Of a stretch of DNA of 64,000 bases, positions 22,762 to 36,056 are shown in pieces (positions within the stretch are counted from its first letter, which is position 1; every line of letters starts with the position of its first letter). Below the pieces are notes generated by a model. That model worked only from the letters and a program-made list of their open reading frames with translations, searched no databases and had not been told where the DNA came from. Origin of the DNA: Ophiodon elongatus. Lineage: Eukaryota; Chordata; Actinopteri; Perciformes; Hexagrammidae. Made by a program: the position numbers and the translations under genes. The DNA lies in the NCBI GenBank assembly GCA_016806645.1, contig JACSYO010001640.1, positions 934,001 to 998,000 of the forward strand, given 5' to 3'.

Positions 22762-25509
22762 GCTTTGTCGTGCTTGTCGTCTGCAGTGACACACTGCGTG
22801 CGTAATTTGCGCGTAACTGATCCCCGGGTAACTAAAGTATATCTGTAGCTTGTTAAAGATGTTCTTTTCTGCCATTGCCAGCTACACACGAAGCTGTGAC
22901 AGTGAAAATGATTTGCCATAATAATTCAAATATTTGCCCCGCTGTTGTAACAGATTTAGGGTCGAAGACGACAGTGGGTGCCTGGAGAGGGAGCCTGTTA
23001 GATAATTTGCCTAGATGTCAGGGGTCTCTGTGCAGCTTGGTGCCCTTTGGGAGGGCATGGTCACGTTTTGAAATGTAGAAACACGTGCCACGGGAAACGT
23101 GCTGGGCAATGCCGACTTTGGGCATCACTGTTCCTTTCAGGAGATGCTGTAAAATTATTTGTTGGTACGCAGACGTTTAAATTTGTTTTGCATGCCTGCA
23201 AATATATTGTCTTGATGGGAAGCAGAAGGCATCGCATCTTATGGATATGGATATCAAGCGAACCTAGTAGCATATTCTTAATAGTCTCCTGCAGGCTGGG
23301 AGAAACATACACACATTGTCTTATTTAGTTGACGAACAGAAATATTTGGCAGGTTATTTTATATATAAATAAATAAATATAAAAAATAAAAAGTCCCACT
23401 GTCATGCCATTGAAAATGCCTTATTTAAAGCCTTGATGTGGGAAGTTGTGCAGTGAATATTTTTAACACAGTATTTTCTTCATTTGGCTTGACTAGACTA
23501 AATGCATTTGATGGCTATCATCCTTAAACTTTAAAAATGAAGCATACAGGCACTGGGAATTAGTTAGTGTCTATACACTTGTAGACTTTTAATCCAGAGA
23601 CACCATACTTTATCATAAACCAGCCATATATTTGCACCTATTCAACACACATTGTATATTTATTTGCTGAATTATTGCAGAAAATATTTTTATACTTTGC
23701 CAAATTCAAAAGTCAAGGGTCCCTAACCAAAGTTCAAATGCAATGAAAACGTTTTCTCGAGAAATGAATTATAACTGCATCATTCATCAAATCATAAAGT
23801 TTATAAAGCATGGGCTTCCACACTCTCATACTGTACTGTGATAGGAAGGAACCACTTGAGCAGGGTTGCTGTCCCACCAAGGAAAATACATTTAGTAGCA
23901 ATGTTTGCCAGGTTAAATTTACCTCAGATTACATGAGGACCTGCTCTCTTCTTCTTCAGGTTGATCGTTATGAAACAGATGTTATTTTCACAGTAATTAT
24001 TTTCTAACAGATACATTATAAAACACAATGTGTATTCATTTATATTGTCGCTTGCACTGTAACTGTTTTTCATATAGGGCAGTGTTTTTGACAAAGTAGC
24101 TATTACACAGACGAATGTGTTTAACTGGCTGTAAAAGTACATGATAATATCCTCAGTCACCACTGTGCATGAATAGTGCTGCTCCTTACACCTGACTGAA
24201 ATGGTTTAAGCCACCTGACTGTTTGATACTTAACTTTCATACCATAAACCTTGATTGATAATTATCAACCAGTCTACCATTTCTAGACAACAGCTAATCC
24301 ATACGGTTTTAAATGAATCAACTGGCGGTCAGTCTTCCAAACCTGCTCCAGGCCATATGTGATCATGTACTTTGTGGTAAACAGGCTTGCATGTCGTAGG
24401 GAAACGAGTTTAATTCAAATGCAAATATTCATCATGCTTTCTGTAAGTGTATGATATTATAAATGTTTTTGGCCATGCATGTAGAAAGTTGAGACTTCAG
24501 TTCAGCAAGTAGATGAACATCAAGCAGGATGTTTTTAATTCCAGTACTCTGACTGTAATCTGAACATCACTCTGTCCTTTTGTTTACATCACCATGTCCT
24601 CAGAGGGAGGCTCTCCATTTAATGAGGCCATCGGGTTGGGATGTGGATAAAGACTATTCCTGTAACCACTTAGTTTTTGGAGCAGTTCCACTGTGAATCC
24701 ATCAGTAATGTTTGTCTCTAACTCTGACATGGTTGTCAATGCTATACCTGATGTTGTTAGAATAGTTTTGCTGAAGTGGTAGATGGACAGCACTGAGTTG
24801 ATATTTGCTTTCTCTACATTTTCTCACTTGTTAGTGTGGATACAAAAGGTCCGGCCACAACAGACTTTACTGTGTGTTATGTTGTTAAATCATGGGTATT
24901 TGCATATTGTCTGCTTGGTCTGTCTAAACTTTGTTCAAACATTCATGCCGTGCAATACCAGAAAACATTAATTATCCAGGCTGAGACTTCTGATGGGGAC
25001 ACGAGATGCATCAATACCAATTAACCACTGCCAACACAGAATATGTTTTTTAGAGATTAACATTTGGTTTTAACACGTCCTGACAATATTTGCTCTGTTA
25101 AGACCACAGTGTACAGTTTGAGATTGCTTAGATTACTTGACATAAATGACATTGACATGTCAGGATGTGGAAACTGTAAGACACCAGTACTAAGTGTTAG
25201 CCTGGTATCTCCCACACTGCTGTTGTTATTGGTGCATCCCTACCATAAAGAAAATGAAGGGCTTCTGGTCTAATTAGATTTTCACCTCAATTTTGCATCA
25301 GAACTCACTGATATATAGATATGTATATAAATGTCTTAATGTTTCATATTGAATGTCTTCCTGTTACTGATCTATTTTGTGTGTATTTTGAAGCATTTTG
25401 AAAGCAAAATTGAGAGATAAATTGGAAAAGTTGTCTTCAGATGATCCTGGGAAGTTGGAAAGTAATGTATGAGCCCAAATTTAATGAAATCCTAAAATAA
25501 TTTGTTATT

Positions 25510-25534
25510 TATATATATATATATATATATATAT
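25510..25534. repeat. AT microsatellite
   Basis: A pure alternating AT run of about 25 bases. Confidence 0.9.
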
Positions 25535-26272
25535 TCAATATCATACTATCTGTTTGTTAAATTGGTACTACCACTAACTCCAATCATTTGTCTCAAAATG
25601 ATGACTGCAGAATCTCCCCTGAAATATGTAACAAAATGTGAGCAGTGTATCTGAATGAAATGAATAGATTGGAAACAACTGTGTACACTGCATTACTAAA
25701 ATATAAGTTTACTTATAGACATGAAGCTGGAAAGATGGAAGAATGCAAGTGCTTATTTGTGAAGAAGTTGTGATTGCTGATGGATGAAAACATGGACTCT
25801 GGACCATTACAGGGGGACATATCTGGGCAAGACAGGTAATGCCAGATGCACTTATGAGCGACTCATGATTGTAGCTGATACTGAGCAGACTCAGTCAAAG
25901 CAGGTCTAATGCACTTTGAGTGAGAACAAGGAAAGGGGCAGGGTTGAAAGTCCCCATATATATGAAATATTCTGTTAATAGCTACTTAACAAGATGTTTT
26001 CCATTCTGTGTCCTGTTTTACTGCTCTTTTCTGTCACTGTGGAAAGCCTAAATCACTTTTGTCTTATTAATATCCATTGTATGGCACTGAGTTGCGTGAC
26101 ATACAGTTAGTGTTTTGGTTTTGTAAATCCTATGCAACCCTCTGTTGTAACATTTATATTGTGTGCTGTCTTTTATTTTCTCTTTTGCAGTGGACCGTGT
26201 TTGCATGTCTAACATACTTTTATTTTTAAGTTTAGTTTTTAATGTAAACTATATTTTGTAAAAACAATGGTC

Positions 26273-26278
26273 AATAAA
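26273..26278 (+). terminator. Poly(A) signal, probably of the PPP1R3-family gene
   Basis: AATAAA is preceded by tttttaatgtaaac and followed by a G/T-rich stretch (ggcatttgtgatgg). Confidence 0.5.
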
Positions 26279-26381
26279 GGCATTTGTGATGGAAACTAAA
26301 TACTCCACCAGTACTTAAAACTTTCCAAAATTGCCCAGCGTTATCTCTATTTCTACTTTTGTTATTATAATATTGTAATAG

Positions 26382-26382
<1 letters not shown>

Positions 26383-26412
<30 letters not shown>
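26383..26412. repeat. AT microsatellite
   Basis: An alternating TA run that grades into a tacatgtgtatatatac-type imperfect repeat up to about 26455. Confidence 0.85.
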
Positions 26413-26415
<3 letters not shown>

Positions 26416-26459
26416 GTGTATATATACTGTACATACATATATTTATCTTATATATAGCA

Positions 26460-29400
26460 TTTTATTTGCAAAGGGCTGCTGCTGGTCCCCATTCATAAAG
26501 CAGCACACTGCAGTGGGCTGTAGCCATCGCCATTGTAGACATGGCTGAGGACATGTCCTTGAATCGATTCCAGTCAAACACCACGCCCCCTTCTGTTTAT
26601 GGAAAGGAAGGGAGGGGTTAGAGCCTGAAGCAGGAAGAAATGAAGCAGCATATACAATATCTTATAAAAAGCTAATCTTAACATAGTATGTTTTATTTTT
26701 TCACCTTTGCAAGTATGTCTTCAAGGCCCAAATAGTTTGTTCAGCTATTTAACTGTAGACAGACTTAATAATGCAGCTGCTTGTTCCCCTAATCATCTTA
26801 AAGTATTTTGGTTAACAAATATCAAAATACAATCTATCTACAATCTCTACTTCTTACAAGCATACCAGCTTTCTTTCTAAATAGTATATTATCATATTAT
26901 AAATAATAAGCCAACTGCCATGCATTAAATAAAGCCACAGTCTCTAGAGTCCACCGACAAAGCCTCCAACACTTCATTAAAGGAATTAAATCCCTGACAA
27001 TGGCGCTGTAATATAATGTGGTCTTGACTGATGGAAAGTAAAAGTCCGTAGAGTTGTTTTATTCAGAAAAAATCTAACAATGAATGTGTGCTGCTTTTAA
27101 AGCTTTGTCTGTGCATGTGTAGCATGTGTATGTTGTGTATGTAGAGTGTATTGGGGTGCCTCTGTGTCAGATTAGCAATATGATCCTGCTTAATCTTCAT
27201 GTCAGTGATGATTGAGCTGTGTTGACCCACATTCAGAGGAAGTTGAGTTCAATCTTGCTTACTTATAGTCATGTTGTTATAGTCAGTTTGTAGCTGCTCC
27301 GCATGCCAGCTCAATGTTTTCAGCAACCAGTCAGTGTGAATCCATATGGCCGGTCAATAAAAACCTGCTGTGAGATTCCAATTTAATTCCATAATTAGAG
27401 CTACTCAGCAGCTTGCTCAAAGTGGAAAATCACATAATCACCCAGAATACAGATAAAGAGAGATTCAAATATCTAATGTCAGTGAGTGGTGAAGCAGGAA
27501 ATTAAGACATGCGCAGTTTGATTAGACTGCAGTGTGGCACATTTGTCTTGTCTGGAGTTTATTTGACTATTTGTAAGCTACATGAGATATTCTGTACAAG
27601 CATCAACTAATCATTTTACTGCAAACTTGACTTTTGCCATCAGTGTGTTTCCAATGACTGAATATACATTAGCAAAGTGCACATGTGGTATGCTTGTCCG
27701 TGTAATTACCACACTGTTGTAATCAGGAAACATTGTGTTATCACTATCTGTGTACCAACAGCTTATATAACAGCTGCGCGCATGTGATGATGACGTTCTG
27801 ATTGTTCTCTCCCTTAGGTCTGGCTTTATTAGACTGCAACCACAGGGCCATTTTCATCCCAACTGCGTAGCTTCTCCCGCCTCATCCGAATTGCGGCCTG
27901 CGGGTCTAATAATGTGGTCGAGTCGACGCACACAAATAGGTTTCTTGATTTCTAGTTTAAAAATTTATGTGAGGCATTCAGAGAAATGCTGTGCCCTGAC
28001 ATTGATGCTGACTCAGCCACCAGCTAGTGCTGCAATGTAGGGTACAGTCATAACCTCGTCTCAGTGAGCACTGGGCCTGAATAATTAATTGGCAAAATGG
28101 TCTTTTACAACTTGGGAAAATGATTGTTGTTTTAAAGTGTCCACTTGCACCAAGATGGCTTCCTTGTTCCGTTGATTGCATCGGTTTATTGTACATTCTT
28201 ACACAAGTGCAAATCATGCCTCATGTTGCTTTCCCCAAAACCTTGAACCTGTTAAAATTGAGCTTTCTCCCTTGTCTCAAAACACATTCTTTCCTAAATA
28301 CACGTACATTCACTTACTCACAAAGAGGTGAAAATCAGATGTGGCAGGAGTCAGGGTGAATCCATGTCAAACTCCCTGCTTGCCTACCTTTCTCATCCTC
28401 TTTCCTCTTTCCGGCACATATCTTATCTTATATATCCCCACTGACTATTCCTTTCTCATAAGGTTTTTTGTTATCAGTATACATTTTCTTTATTGTCTTA
28501 ATTAAAACATTTTTTTTTTATAATTTAATTACTCAAGTTTGAATTTTGTATGTACGTATTCATAATTGTGTTGCTGCAACCTAACAGTAATGTACTTACA
28601 TGCCTTTTGATGGAACTGTGTGAATTTTTTATGAAAGCCCACGTGAGCCAAAACATTCACATGCGAAAGGTCCAAAATATACACGTGCGAGTTGTGATTT
28701 AATGTGCTGTTTTTAGAGTTGTCTAACAGTTCACAAAGACATTCGGTGTACATTGTGAAATATTGATGGAGGTGGCAGCCCAAGATGCAGCAGGAAGTGC
28801 AGTGGAGTGAAGAAGATGCAGGTTTAGCTTTTGTCCCATTCATGTGAAACCCTATTAGTAGGTCAACCAGTTTTACTACATCACTGCTTTTTTAGGTAAA
28901 GGTAGACAAATAAACTAACATGAGCACACACACAAATAACCAAGAAAATGAAATCCTACTACAGTGTATGTACCCTGTATGTGTGGGAAGCGTTCCTGAC
29001 TTACAGCTCTCAGTCGAAGTTTCCAGTATCTTGAAAAGGCCTTTTTCCCCACACACTATATTTAGACTTGGTAAAGGAAATCACAGGAAATGCTTTAGCA
29101 ACAAAACAATGGCAATGTGCCAAAGCTGCATACCACACTTAAGTCTGATAAGACTGCCTCCAAAACAACAAAGAATTGACCCATGTGTAGTTACTGCTGT
29201 CCTTTGCTGACGCTATGGACATTTTCTTAATGTTACGGCAATGCTTGAAAATTGCACAGAATAGGTGGTTCCTATGGTCATCAAAATCAAAGGGAATGTG
29301 CCTCATAGCAAGCTTGGGCTCATTGTTTTGCTGTCCAACCTGCAAACTTACTGTTTTTGTTTATAACTAAATTTAGGTCATTAAATGTGTGTGCTATGTT

Positions 29401-31400
29401 TTGGTCTGTTTTGAGCATGTTTAGTCCCTCAAAATATATAGTTTAGTGAAAATGCTCCAAAGTCCCACTGTACACAACCTGCTCAGCACCAAACAGCTGA
29501 GAGGCACAGTTAATGACTAGATGAACATAGTGAAGCATTTAGCAGCTAAAGAGCCTCTCTAGTTGGTAGAGAGAGACCAAAACTGAAGCATTGAGTATTG
29601 GACTTACATCCATCAAGTGACCAGAAACACAATGCCATATGAATGATAATGTTGCACTGTAACGGCTGGATGTGTAAACAAGTAACTGTTTGCTAACACG
29701 TTTGCCATATAACTTAAAAAGTGATGATATGTCAATCTTGTCTTCTCAACTTGTTTCTGCTGTGCAAAGTGGCAAAACAAAACAGCTATTGCAGGGTTTA
29801 CAAAATACACACTTTACATGCAGCAAAGGGATCACGTCTGAAATTAATTTATACTTATCCTGAAAAGTAGTATTACTGTCAATTGTATGAGACGTGTGAA
29901 TCCAAAGAGCTATATAGGCGGTCATCTCAACCATCAAAGACTGTTTAGTGCTGCTGGTCTCCTTCTAGACCTACTATATCTACCAGGCCTCAGCAGTACT
30001 TACTGCATTAGGTGTTGTGACTCTGAATAAAACTATAGGATTGCATCAGCATTACTCCTTTTCCATTTTCAACCCTTTCTTCCTTTTCCATTTTCCACTG
30101 TTTTAATTTCAACTCAACTCAAGTGATTTTAAAAGCAATTCAGTTTCTTATCTGCTTTTCATCCTATCCACCCATTATCTGATGTTTCTTTGACCGTTCT
30201 ATTCATTGCTCTCTTCTCTCTCCTCACATTTTTTACTGTCCCTCCTCTCTCTAGGATCTCAACGTCCTTCTGGACAAAATAAGCATTCAGACCACTGCAG
30301 AGACGATAAATTTCTTGCACTGGCAGAATAACTCTTGGCCAAAGGCACACTCATAAATAATCTATGTAACCAGACGGGTTCCACACTCTCATCAGCTCTG
30401 CATCATGTCAGTCTGCACAAACGGGTGGGAAAACATACTTGGTAGGCACTTATAGAAATGCAAATATTCAAGTGAATGCATACTGAAGGACCATGTGGTG
30501 GGAGGAGATAATCAGCAAAACATTTAGCATCAGTTACCAGCTGACAGGTCTGCCACTGCCACTCTAAGAAGAGCACGTCAAGGGAGGTGACTTATTGAGG
30601 ACATTGGAAGGATTTTCGCTTCAGCCAATAGTGGTGGGAAATGCTGGTGACAGATGCAGGTTGACACAGTGGCCAGTTTACAGATATAACTCATTAATGA
30701 TAAAAGTACATGGCCAGAAATATGTAGATATTGTCATGAAGTAGGTGAGCACAGAACCAATATTGTTGAACATCTCTTTCCCAAACCAATTAATATGCTG
30801 CTATAGCAACTTCCTGGTAAGGCCTTCCACAAGAACCTGGCTGCATGGAGCATCAGTGATGTTTTCCACTGAGGTTGAGCAATAAGGTCTCACATTCAAG
30901 GTCTTTCAAACCAAACGTATTTATTTATGGCCCTGGTGCACAGGGATATTGTCATGTTAAAACAAGACAGGCCCTTCCCTTAACTGTTGCCACAAAGTTG
31001 GATTCACACTATTGTCCAAATAATATTGCATGCTGTAGCATTAAGGTTCCCTTCAGTTGGATCTAATGGGCTAAAACCACGAGAATCAGCCACTTTCCAA
31101 AGGTACGAAAAAGTATGTAAACAGGGTTAGAAGGTGGTGTTTTTATGTTGACTATAAGTGATAGGAGCAATATGCATTGGGTGTATTTGATTACATGATG
31201 TGAACCAGGAAGGAGATGGCAGGTGGCACGATGATGTCGCCCGCTGGCTGGTCCTTCTGTGTGGAGTTTGCATATTGCATGTTAGCGTGGGTTAGGCATA
31301 TCATTTTTCCGGTAGTGGTAGTTGCAGTCAATGCATGCTGGGACATACTTTAGTTCCCTGGTACTTTGTGGATAAAGCCATTTAATTAGATTAGCTAACT
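26460..31400. other. Noncoding stretch, first part of the gene-poor region
   Basis: No exon with codon bias, domain or paired splice sites was seen. The best unique-looking parts are 27390-27540 and 27770-27960, which have balanced base composition and clustered factor-like motifs and might be conserved elements. A pyrimidine-rich direct repeat (ccttttccattt twice) lies at 30055-30100. Confidence 0.45.
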
Positions 31401-31417
31401 GGTTAACATGAATACAC

Positions 31418-31423
31418 TGTGTG

Positions 31424-31487
<64 letters not shown>

Positions 31488-31494
31488 TGTGTGG
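31418..31494. repeat. Tetranucleotide (TGCG)n microsatellite
   Basis: About 17 copies of gtgc/gcgt flanked by short TG runs. Confidence 0.95.
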
Positions 31495-31686
31495 CAGACA
31501 TTATGATTTGCCTCCTAAACATGTATTGAGGCAAAATACAGCATGAAACTGTTTGTTTAGGCATGCCCTTCATTAGAAAAAGAAAAACGTCTGTTACAAC
31601 TTACTAAGTAAGTTATGCTGCTTGTTTCCCTTTGTAGCGGCTCAGAGGACTGAGGGTATTATGCTCTACCAGGTATAAACAAGCAA
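31486..31686 (+). repeat. Copy A of a 200-bp element also present at 35457
   Basis: It shares long blocks with copy B, such as agcatgaaactgtttgttta and ggctcagaggactgagggta, in the same orientation. Both copies start at the edge of a GT-rich microsatellite. Confidence 0.85.
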
Positions 31687-31953
31687 CTCTGCTGCCTGTG
31701 AGTGATTGGGGCCCACCAGAGAAACAGAGAAAACCCTCAGCAGCAAATGGAGGTCACCCTTAACGACACTCATCACTACAAAGACAGGAGATACCAGCCT
31801 GGTGTCTCTCCAGTGTGTCTGTAACAGGAGCCTAAGATGCCAGACTCTCACTGTGTGTCCCTGTGAGTCGATGGGTTGACTTTAACACCCCAATCCTCCC
31901 TCCTCTCCATTGTCTCCACAGCAGAGGTGCCATGGGCCATTTGTCACCAGGAA

Positions 31954-32040
31954 TGATGTCACTGACTCACGGCCCCGCCCTCATTTCCAAATAAAAACCC
32001 TGTCTGCTGTTGAGGAGCAGGACAGGGCGTGTGAGTGATT
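31954..32040 (+). promoter_or_regulatory. Orphan promoter-like motif cluster
   Basis: In order: a CRE-like TGATGTCA (31954-31961), an AP-1 site TGACTCA (31963-31969), a GC box GGCCCCGCCC (31971-31980) and a TATA-like AATAAAAA (31990-31996), with a GC-richer stretch about 25-30 bases further. The spacing is that of a core promoter, but no gene was recognised downstream. Confidence 0.35.
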
Positions 32041-32606
32041 CAGCAAAACGTGACTGCTGTCAGTTCAAATATTTGTTATCTTGTTCGGGGACGTCTCTCC
32101 CTGCAGATGGGTGCTGGAGATGTATCAGGCACAAAGAAGCGGTCACGCATGAACAGGAAATTACTGCTAGTTTATTTATGCATACACATCTGTGTGTGAG
32201 AGAAGGGGGGGAGGGAAGAGGGGGGGGGGTGTATATTTAGGTTGCCCTCTCTCTGCGGGTCTGCCTTCTGGTAACCTGAATCGTATCATTTTCACCCTGG
32301 TGGCTACATCTCTATAAGTTGCCTTTGGGTGCAAAGCACTCACAACAGGTCTCATAAAATAATGATGTTGCTGCACTCTCACACACCTCTCTGTGTGGCT
32401 GGCTTCTATCCCCAAGCACTCTCTTGTGTCTCTGACTCTTTCCTACTGACAGTGCAGGTCACATGGAGTGAATGTGTGACTGGACGTGTTGTGGTCTTCC
32501 TCTGCTCAGGCGCTGATACACACTCCACACTCATGATCATCTGTGTGCCTGGGCATAGGTGCATAGGTCTACTATCTACGAAAAAATGGCGCCTTACTTT
32601 TCGTAG

Positions 32607-32636
32607 GTATAGTTATAGTTATAGTTATAGGTATAG
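32607..32636. repeat. Hexanucleotide (TATAGT)n repeat
   Basis: The unit tatagt is repeated three to four times, bounded on both sides by the variant ggtatag. Confidence 0.85.
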
Positions 32637-32870
32637 AACTCACTTCTCAAGACCCATTTCTATGTCAAACCTTTTAATAACTTTACATATTTTACAGTAA
32701 ATGTGATTGTTTAAATAAGAAGGAACTTTCAAGCTCAACATTTTGATTCAACATTTTATTTTTTTATTTTATTTTTAGGTTTTTTTTATGTTATTCTCTC
32801 TTAGCATGTTGTTTTTGCAGTGTGTCCTGGTACAGCCTCATTATACACTTGTATTCTGAAAATACTGAGA

Positions 32871-32897
32871 CATTATATATATACATATATATATATG

Positions 32898-32928
<31 letters not shown>

Positions 32929-32932
32929 GTAT
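32871..32932. repeat. Imperfect AT/ATGTATAC repeat
   Basis: Alternating AT runs are interrupted by tacat and tgtat in near mirror order, so the stretch could form a hairpin. Confidence 0.8.
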
Positions 32933-33353
32933 ACGTCATGACTCCACAGTCCTGACGTGTGCTAAATATGGGGTTATTCAAGCACATGCACACGTGTAAG
33001 AGAAAATGTGTCTGTGTGATGAACCAACCCAATGTTCTTCATGCATGTGTGCACTGAAACTCTGCATATGGTGACTTTTACTCCTGAGGTTTGGAGCTCA
33101 CTCTCTGCTGCCCTCTTTTGTGCAAACATGTTAAAACAATATTGTCTATCTGTAACCTGTGTTACTTCAAGTGCTGCAGAGAAACATCAAGGTTCAGGCC
33201 TCATCAGCATATCAGGGACACTGTCTACGGGGAGACAATTTATAATCTGTTCTCATGTAAATTCTTAAGTATTGATAACTGACAGCCTTATTGTCAATAA
33301 CTGTCTTTAATCCTACATTGCTGTTGATATTGCAAAAGCCACATTTGCTGCTC

Positions 33354-33354
<1 letters not shown>

Positions 33355-33408
<54 letters not shown>
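33355..33408. repeat. CA microsatellite
   Basis: A pure (CA)n run of more than 25 units. Confidence 0.95.
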
Positions 33409-34814
33409 CTAAATCCTTTTAAAAGGGTGTAAATCCTCAGGAAAGTCAGGTTAATGAAAGAGGCTTTGTTGGTGCCCCATCTGAAGGCTTGGGTTCTTGC
33501 TCACAACCCTCTTAATGTGTCTCATCTGTCCGGATGCTCCACAGGTTAGCAGATTACAGAGAACAAAGACCAGAATATGAGCCTGCTGGCAGCAGAGCAG
33601 CACAGGCGATTGACCCTGTCTCTGGGGCCCAGCCATCAGAAACAGCATCACTGCCTCCATCTGTCTGAAGGACAGCACTCTCTCGCCCCTCTCACCCTCT
33701 CACACTCCATCTGGACTGTTTTCTACTGTTAGCGTGTCACCATGATCATTATCACCATTAAGAGCAGGACAATCACACTCATACTTTCAGAACGTTGATC
33801 TCGTGTATGTTTTTAAATGATTACCTCATTTGCAGGTTCCTGTATTTCAAACTACATGCACACACAGCAACACACAGAAAATGAATCTCACACACTGTGA
33901 TATACAGTTAACACACACACATGCGAACATGTTTATGTGCCCATCAGCAACAGCAAGTTCACTGCTCTTGTTATTCACCAGGTGTGCTCATTTCTTTGCT
34001 TCTCTCCATCTCACTCATTTGCTTTCATGTCGCCAAAGACTTGACTGTTGCCATGGTGACCTACTACAACATTGTAGGTGAGAGCCCAGACTTCCCAATC
34101 ATGTGTCAGGTGAATGTATACCACGTGGTCATACTGGCATATTCATCCCACTGACGGACTTCCCTTTTTTCTACTTACAGAAAGTGATAGAAAGGTTAAT
34201 ACAAACAACGAAGTTGAGGAATCTCTGCTAATTCATCACAGCAGCTGTCAAACATAGCTGACACTTCCGTGCCACGAGGAAGAGGTTTTGGCAGGAGATG
34301 AGTGGAAGGGCTTACGATTTTGGCGGCGCTGTGTGAATGTGTAAGAGAGGATAGAGCTGGGCTCTTAAGTATCCTCCACTCGGTGTTGTTTCAGCTGGGG
34401 AGCCTCAGGGACAATAGAGAGAGATCCAGAGGGAAGGATTTCAGCAACACACACGACAGACAGACAACACTCCATCCCTACTGACCTTTGTAAAAACATC
34501 TAAAAGTGTAGATGTTAAATCATTAATTACTGTACGTTTTAAATGATATATCCTTCATTCATCACAATCATCATCAGATGTGTTGAAGTCATAACATCCT
34601 CATTCAAACTTGACAGACTGAAAAAAGGATGACATATGGCAGCAAGTTGAAAAGCGCTGCTGCACTGACGTCAGTGTGCTCTGTCTTTGTCTTGATGTAC
34701 TCCAGACTTGGCTCAATATTTGTGCGTGTTTGTGTGTGCCTGTGTGGATAACAATCCCCAAAGGGTTGCATGTGAGCTATACAGTATTTGGGGCCTCGAC
34801 ATGTGATTCAATTT

Positions 34815-34885
34815 ATTTTTTATTTTTCAATTCAATTTATTTTCGTATAGCCCAAAATCACAAATTACAAATTTGCCTCAGAGGG
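34815..34885. repeat. Fragment of a common fish interspersed repeat
   Basis: The phrase caatttattttcgtatagccc ... aatcacaaattacaaatttgcctcagaggg is one I recognise as recurring in percomorph genomes. Its class is not certain. Confidence 0.5.
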
Positions 34886-35426
34886 TGATAACAAGAGCAT
34901 TTGCATTCACGTTTAGTTGTAACCCTTACAAATGAGAAAGAAACAGAGGTTGTGACTGTGGTATCAGGTGCAGTCTCAGGTCATACAGTAGCAGTTTGCC
35001 TATATGTTATTGTTTATATTCTGTGGCCACAACTGGGCTGCTTATTATTGATGTATTCATTCAATGGAAACAAAATGAAAATGAGAGTTTGTAGCATTAA
35101 TTTCATATAATTTTACATTTGTAGGGTGTCGAGCTGAAATTATATGTTTCCAGTTTCCCTCGCAGTAGAGCTTATTTAGTCATTTAAACAGAAACAAATT
35201 ACGCTTATTTTTTCATTGTACCTTATACCAGCTTTTGAAAGGTTGCTCTTTCCTGTTGTGACACATCAATTGAGTAAACTGATGTTGGGTAATTTGTGCT
35301 TGCGGTGGGCAAAAAGCGCTCCACGGTCATGAAAGATTGATTACAACACAGTTGAAACTATGTAATACATATTTATCCACAGTGGGGGACTGCATAGCAT
35401 TACCCTTTAGATTAGAACAGCTGTAA

Positions 35427-35452
35427 TGTGTGTGTGTGTGTGTGTGTGTGTA
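35427..35452. repeat. TG microsatellite bordering copy B
   Basis: A pure (TG)n run of about 13 units, in the position held by (TGCG)n next to copy A. Confidence 0.9.
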
Positions 35453-35456
35453 GGTG

Positions 35457-35657
35457 TTTGTGTGTGTCAGACATCATGATTCTTCTCCTGAATCTTTATG
35501 GAGGCAAAATCCAGCATGAAACTGTTTGTTTAGGCATGCCCTTCACTATGAATAGAAAAATGTCCGTCGCTGTTCTAAGTAAGTTATGTTGCTTGTTTCA
35601 CTTTGTAATGGCTCAGAGGACTGAGGGTATAAGGGTCTACCAGGTATGAAAAAGCAA
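35457..35657 (+). repeat. Copy B of the 200-bp element present at 31486
   Basis: Direct orientation, about 4 kb from copy A. Divergence is by scattered substitutions and small indels, with homology up to the ctctaccaggtat / gtctaccaggtat end. Confidence 0.85.
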
Positions 35658-35927
35658 AACAGGCAACATGCAACATCCAAAAGAGCTTTATCAAAAACAA
35701 TAATCGTTTTCTCTAATCATGGCACAGATCTGAATTGCAGTAAACATAATATGGAGAAGACAGAGACATTGTTAACTGCAAATGCAGAAATATAGCTTAT
35801 TATCTTAGAATAATACCTTTATTTACTTCGCCGCACATACTGATAGATGCCTTTTCATATTCATGGTTGACTTTTGGACAGCATGCAACACAAGTACAAA
35901 ATTGTAACAAATACATAATTCCATTCT

Positions 35928-36056
35928 CTAAACCCCTTGTCCTATTTAGGGTTGCGGGGCGCTGGAGCCGATCCCAGCTGACATGGGGCGAAGGCAGGGT
36001 TCACCCTGGACAGGTCGCCAGTTTATCGCAGGGCACATTTAGAGACAGACAAACTT
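35928..36056. repeat. Common teleost interspersed repeat fragment
   Basis: The stretch gggttgcggggcgctggagc ... cagggttcaccctggacagg ... tcgccagtttatcgcagggc is a well-recurring fish repeat. The family name cannot be assigned from memory. The open frame across it (35867-36070) is therefore not a gene. Confidence 0.6.

Larger units (their letters stand above)
22762..26290 (+). other. Likely long 3' UTR of the PPP1R3-family gene
   Basis: About 3.5 kb of AT-rich sequence without coding signals follows the stop. It includes AT-rich runs near 23360-23392 with several AATAAA-like hexamers, and an (AT)n run at 25510-25534. It ends with a strong AATAAA at 26273-26278. Continuity as one transcript is inferred. 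Confidence 0.4.
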
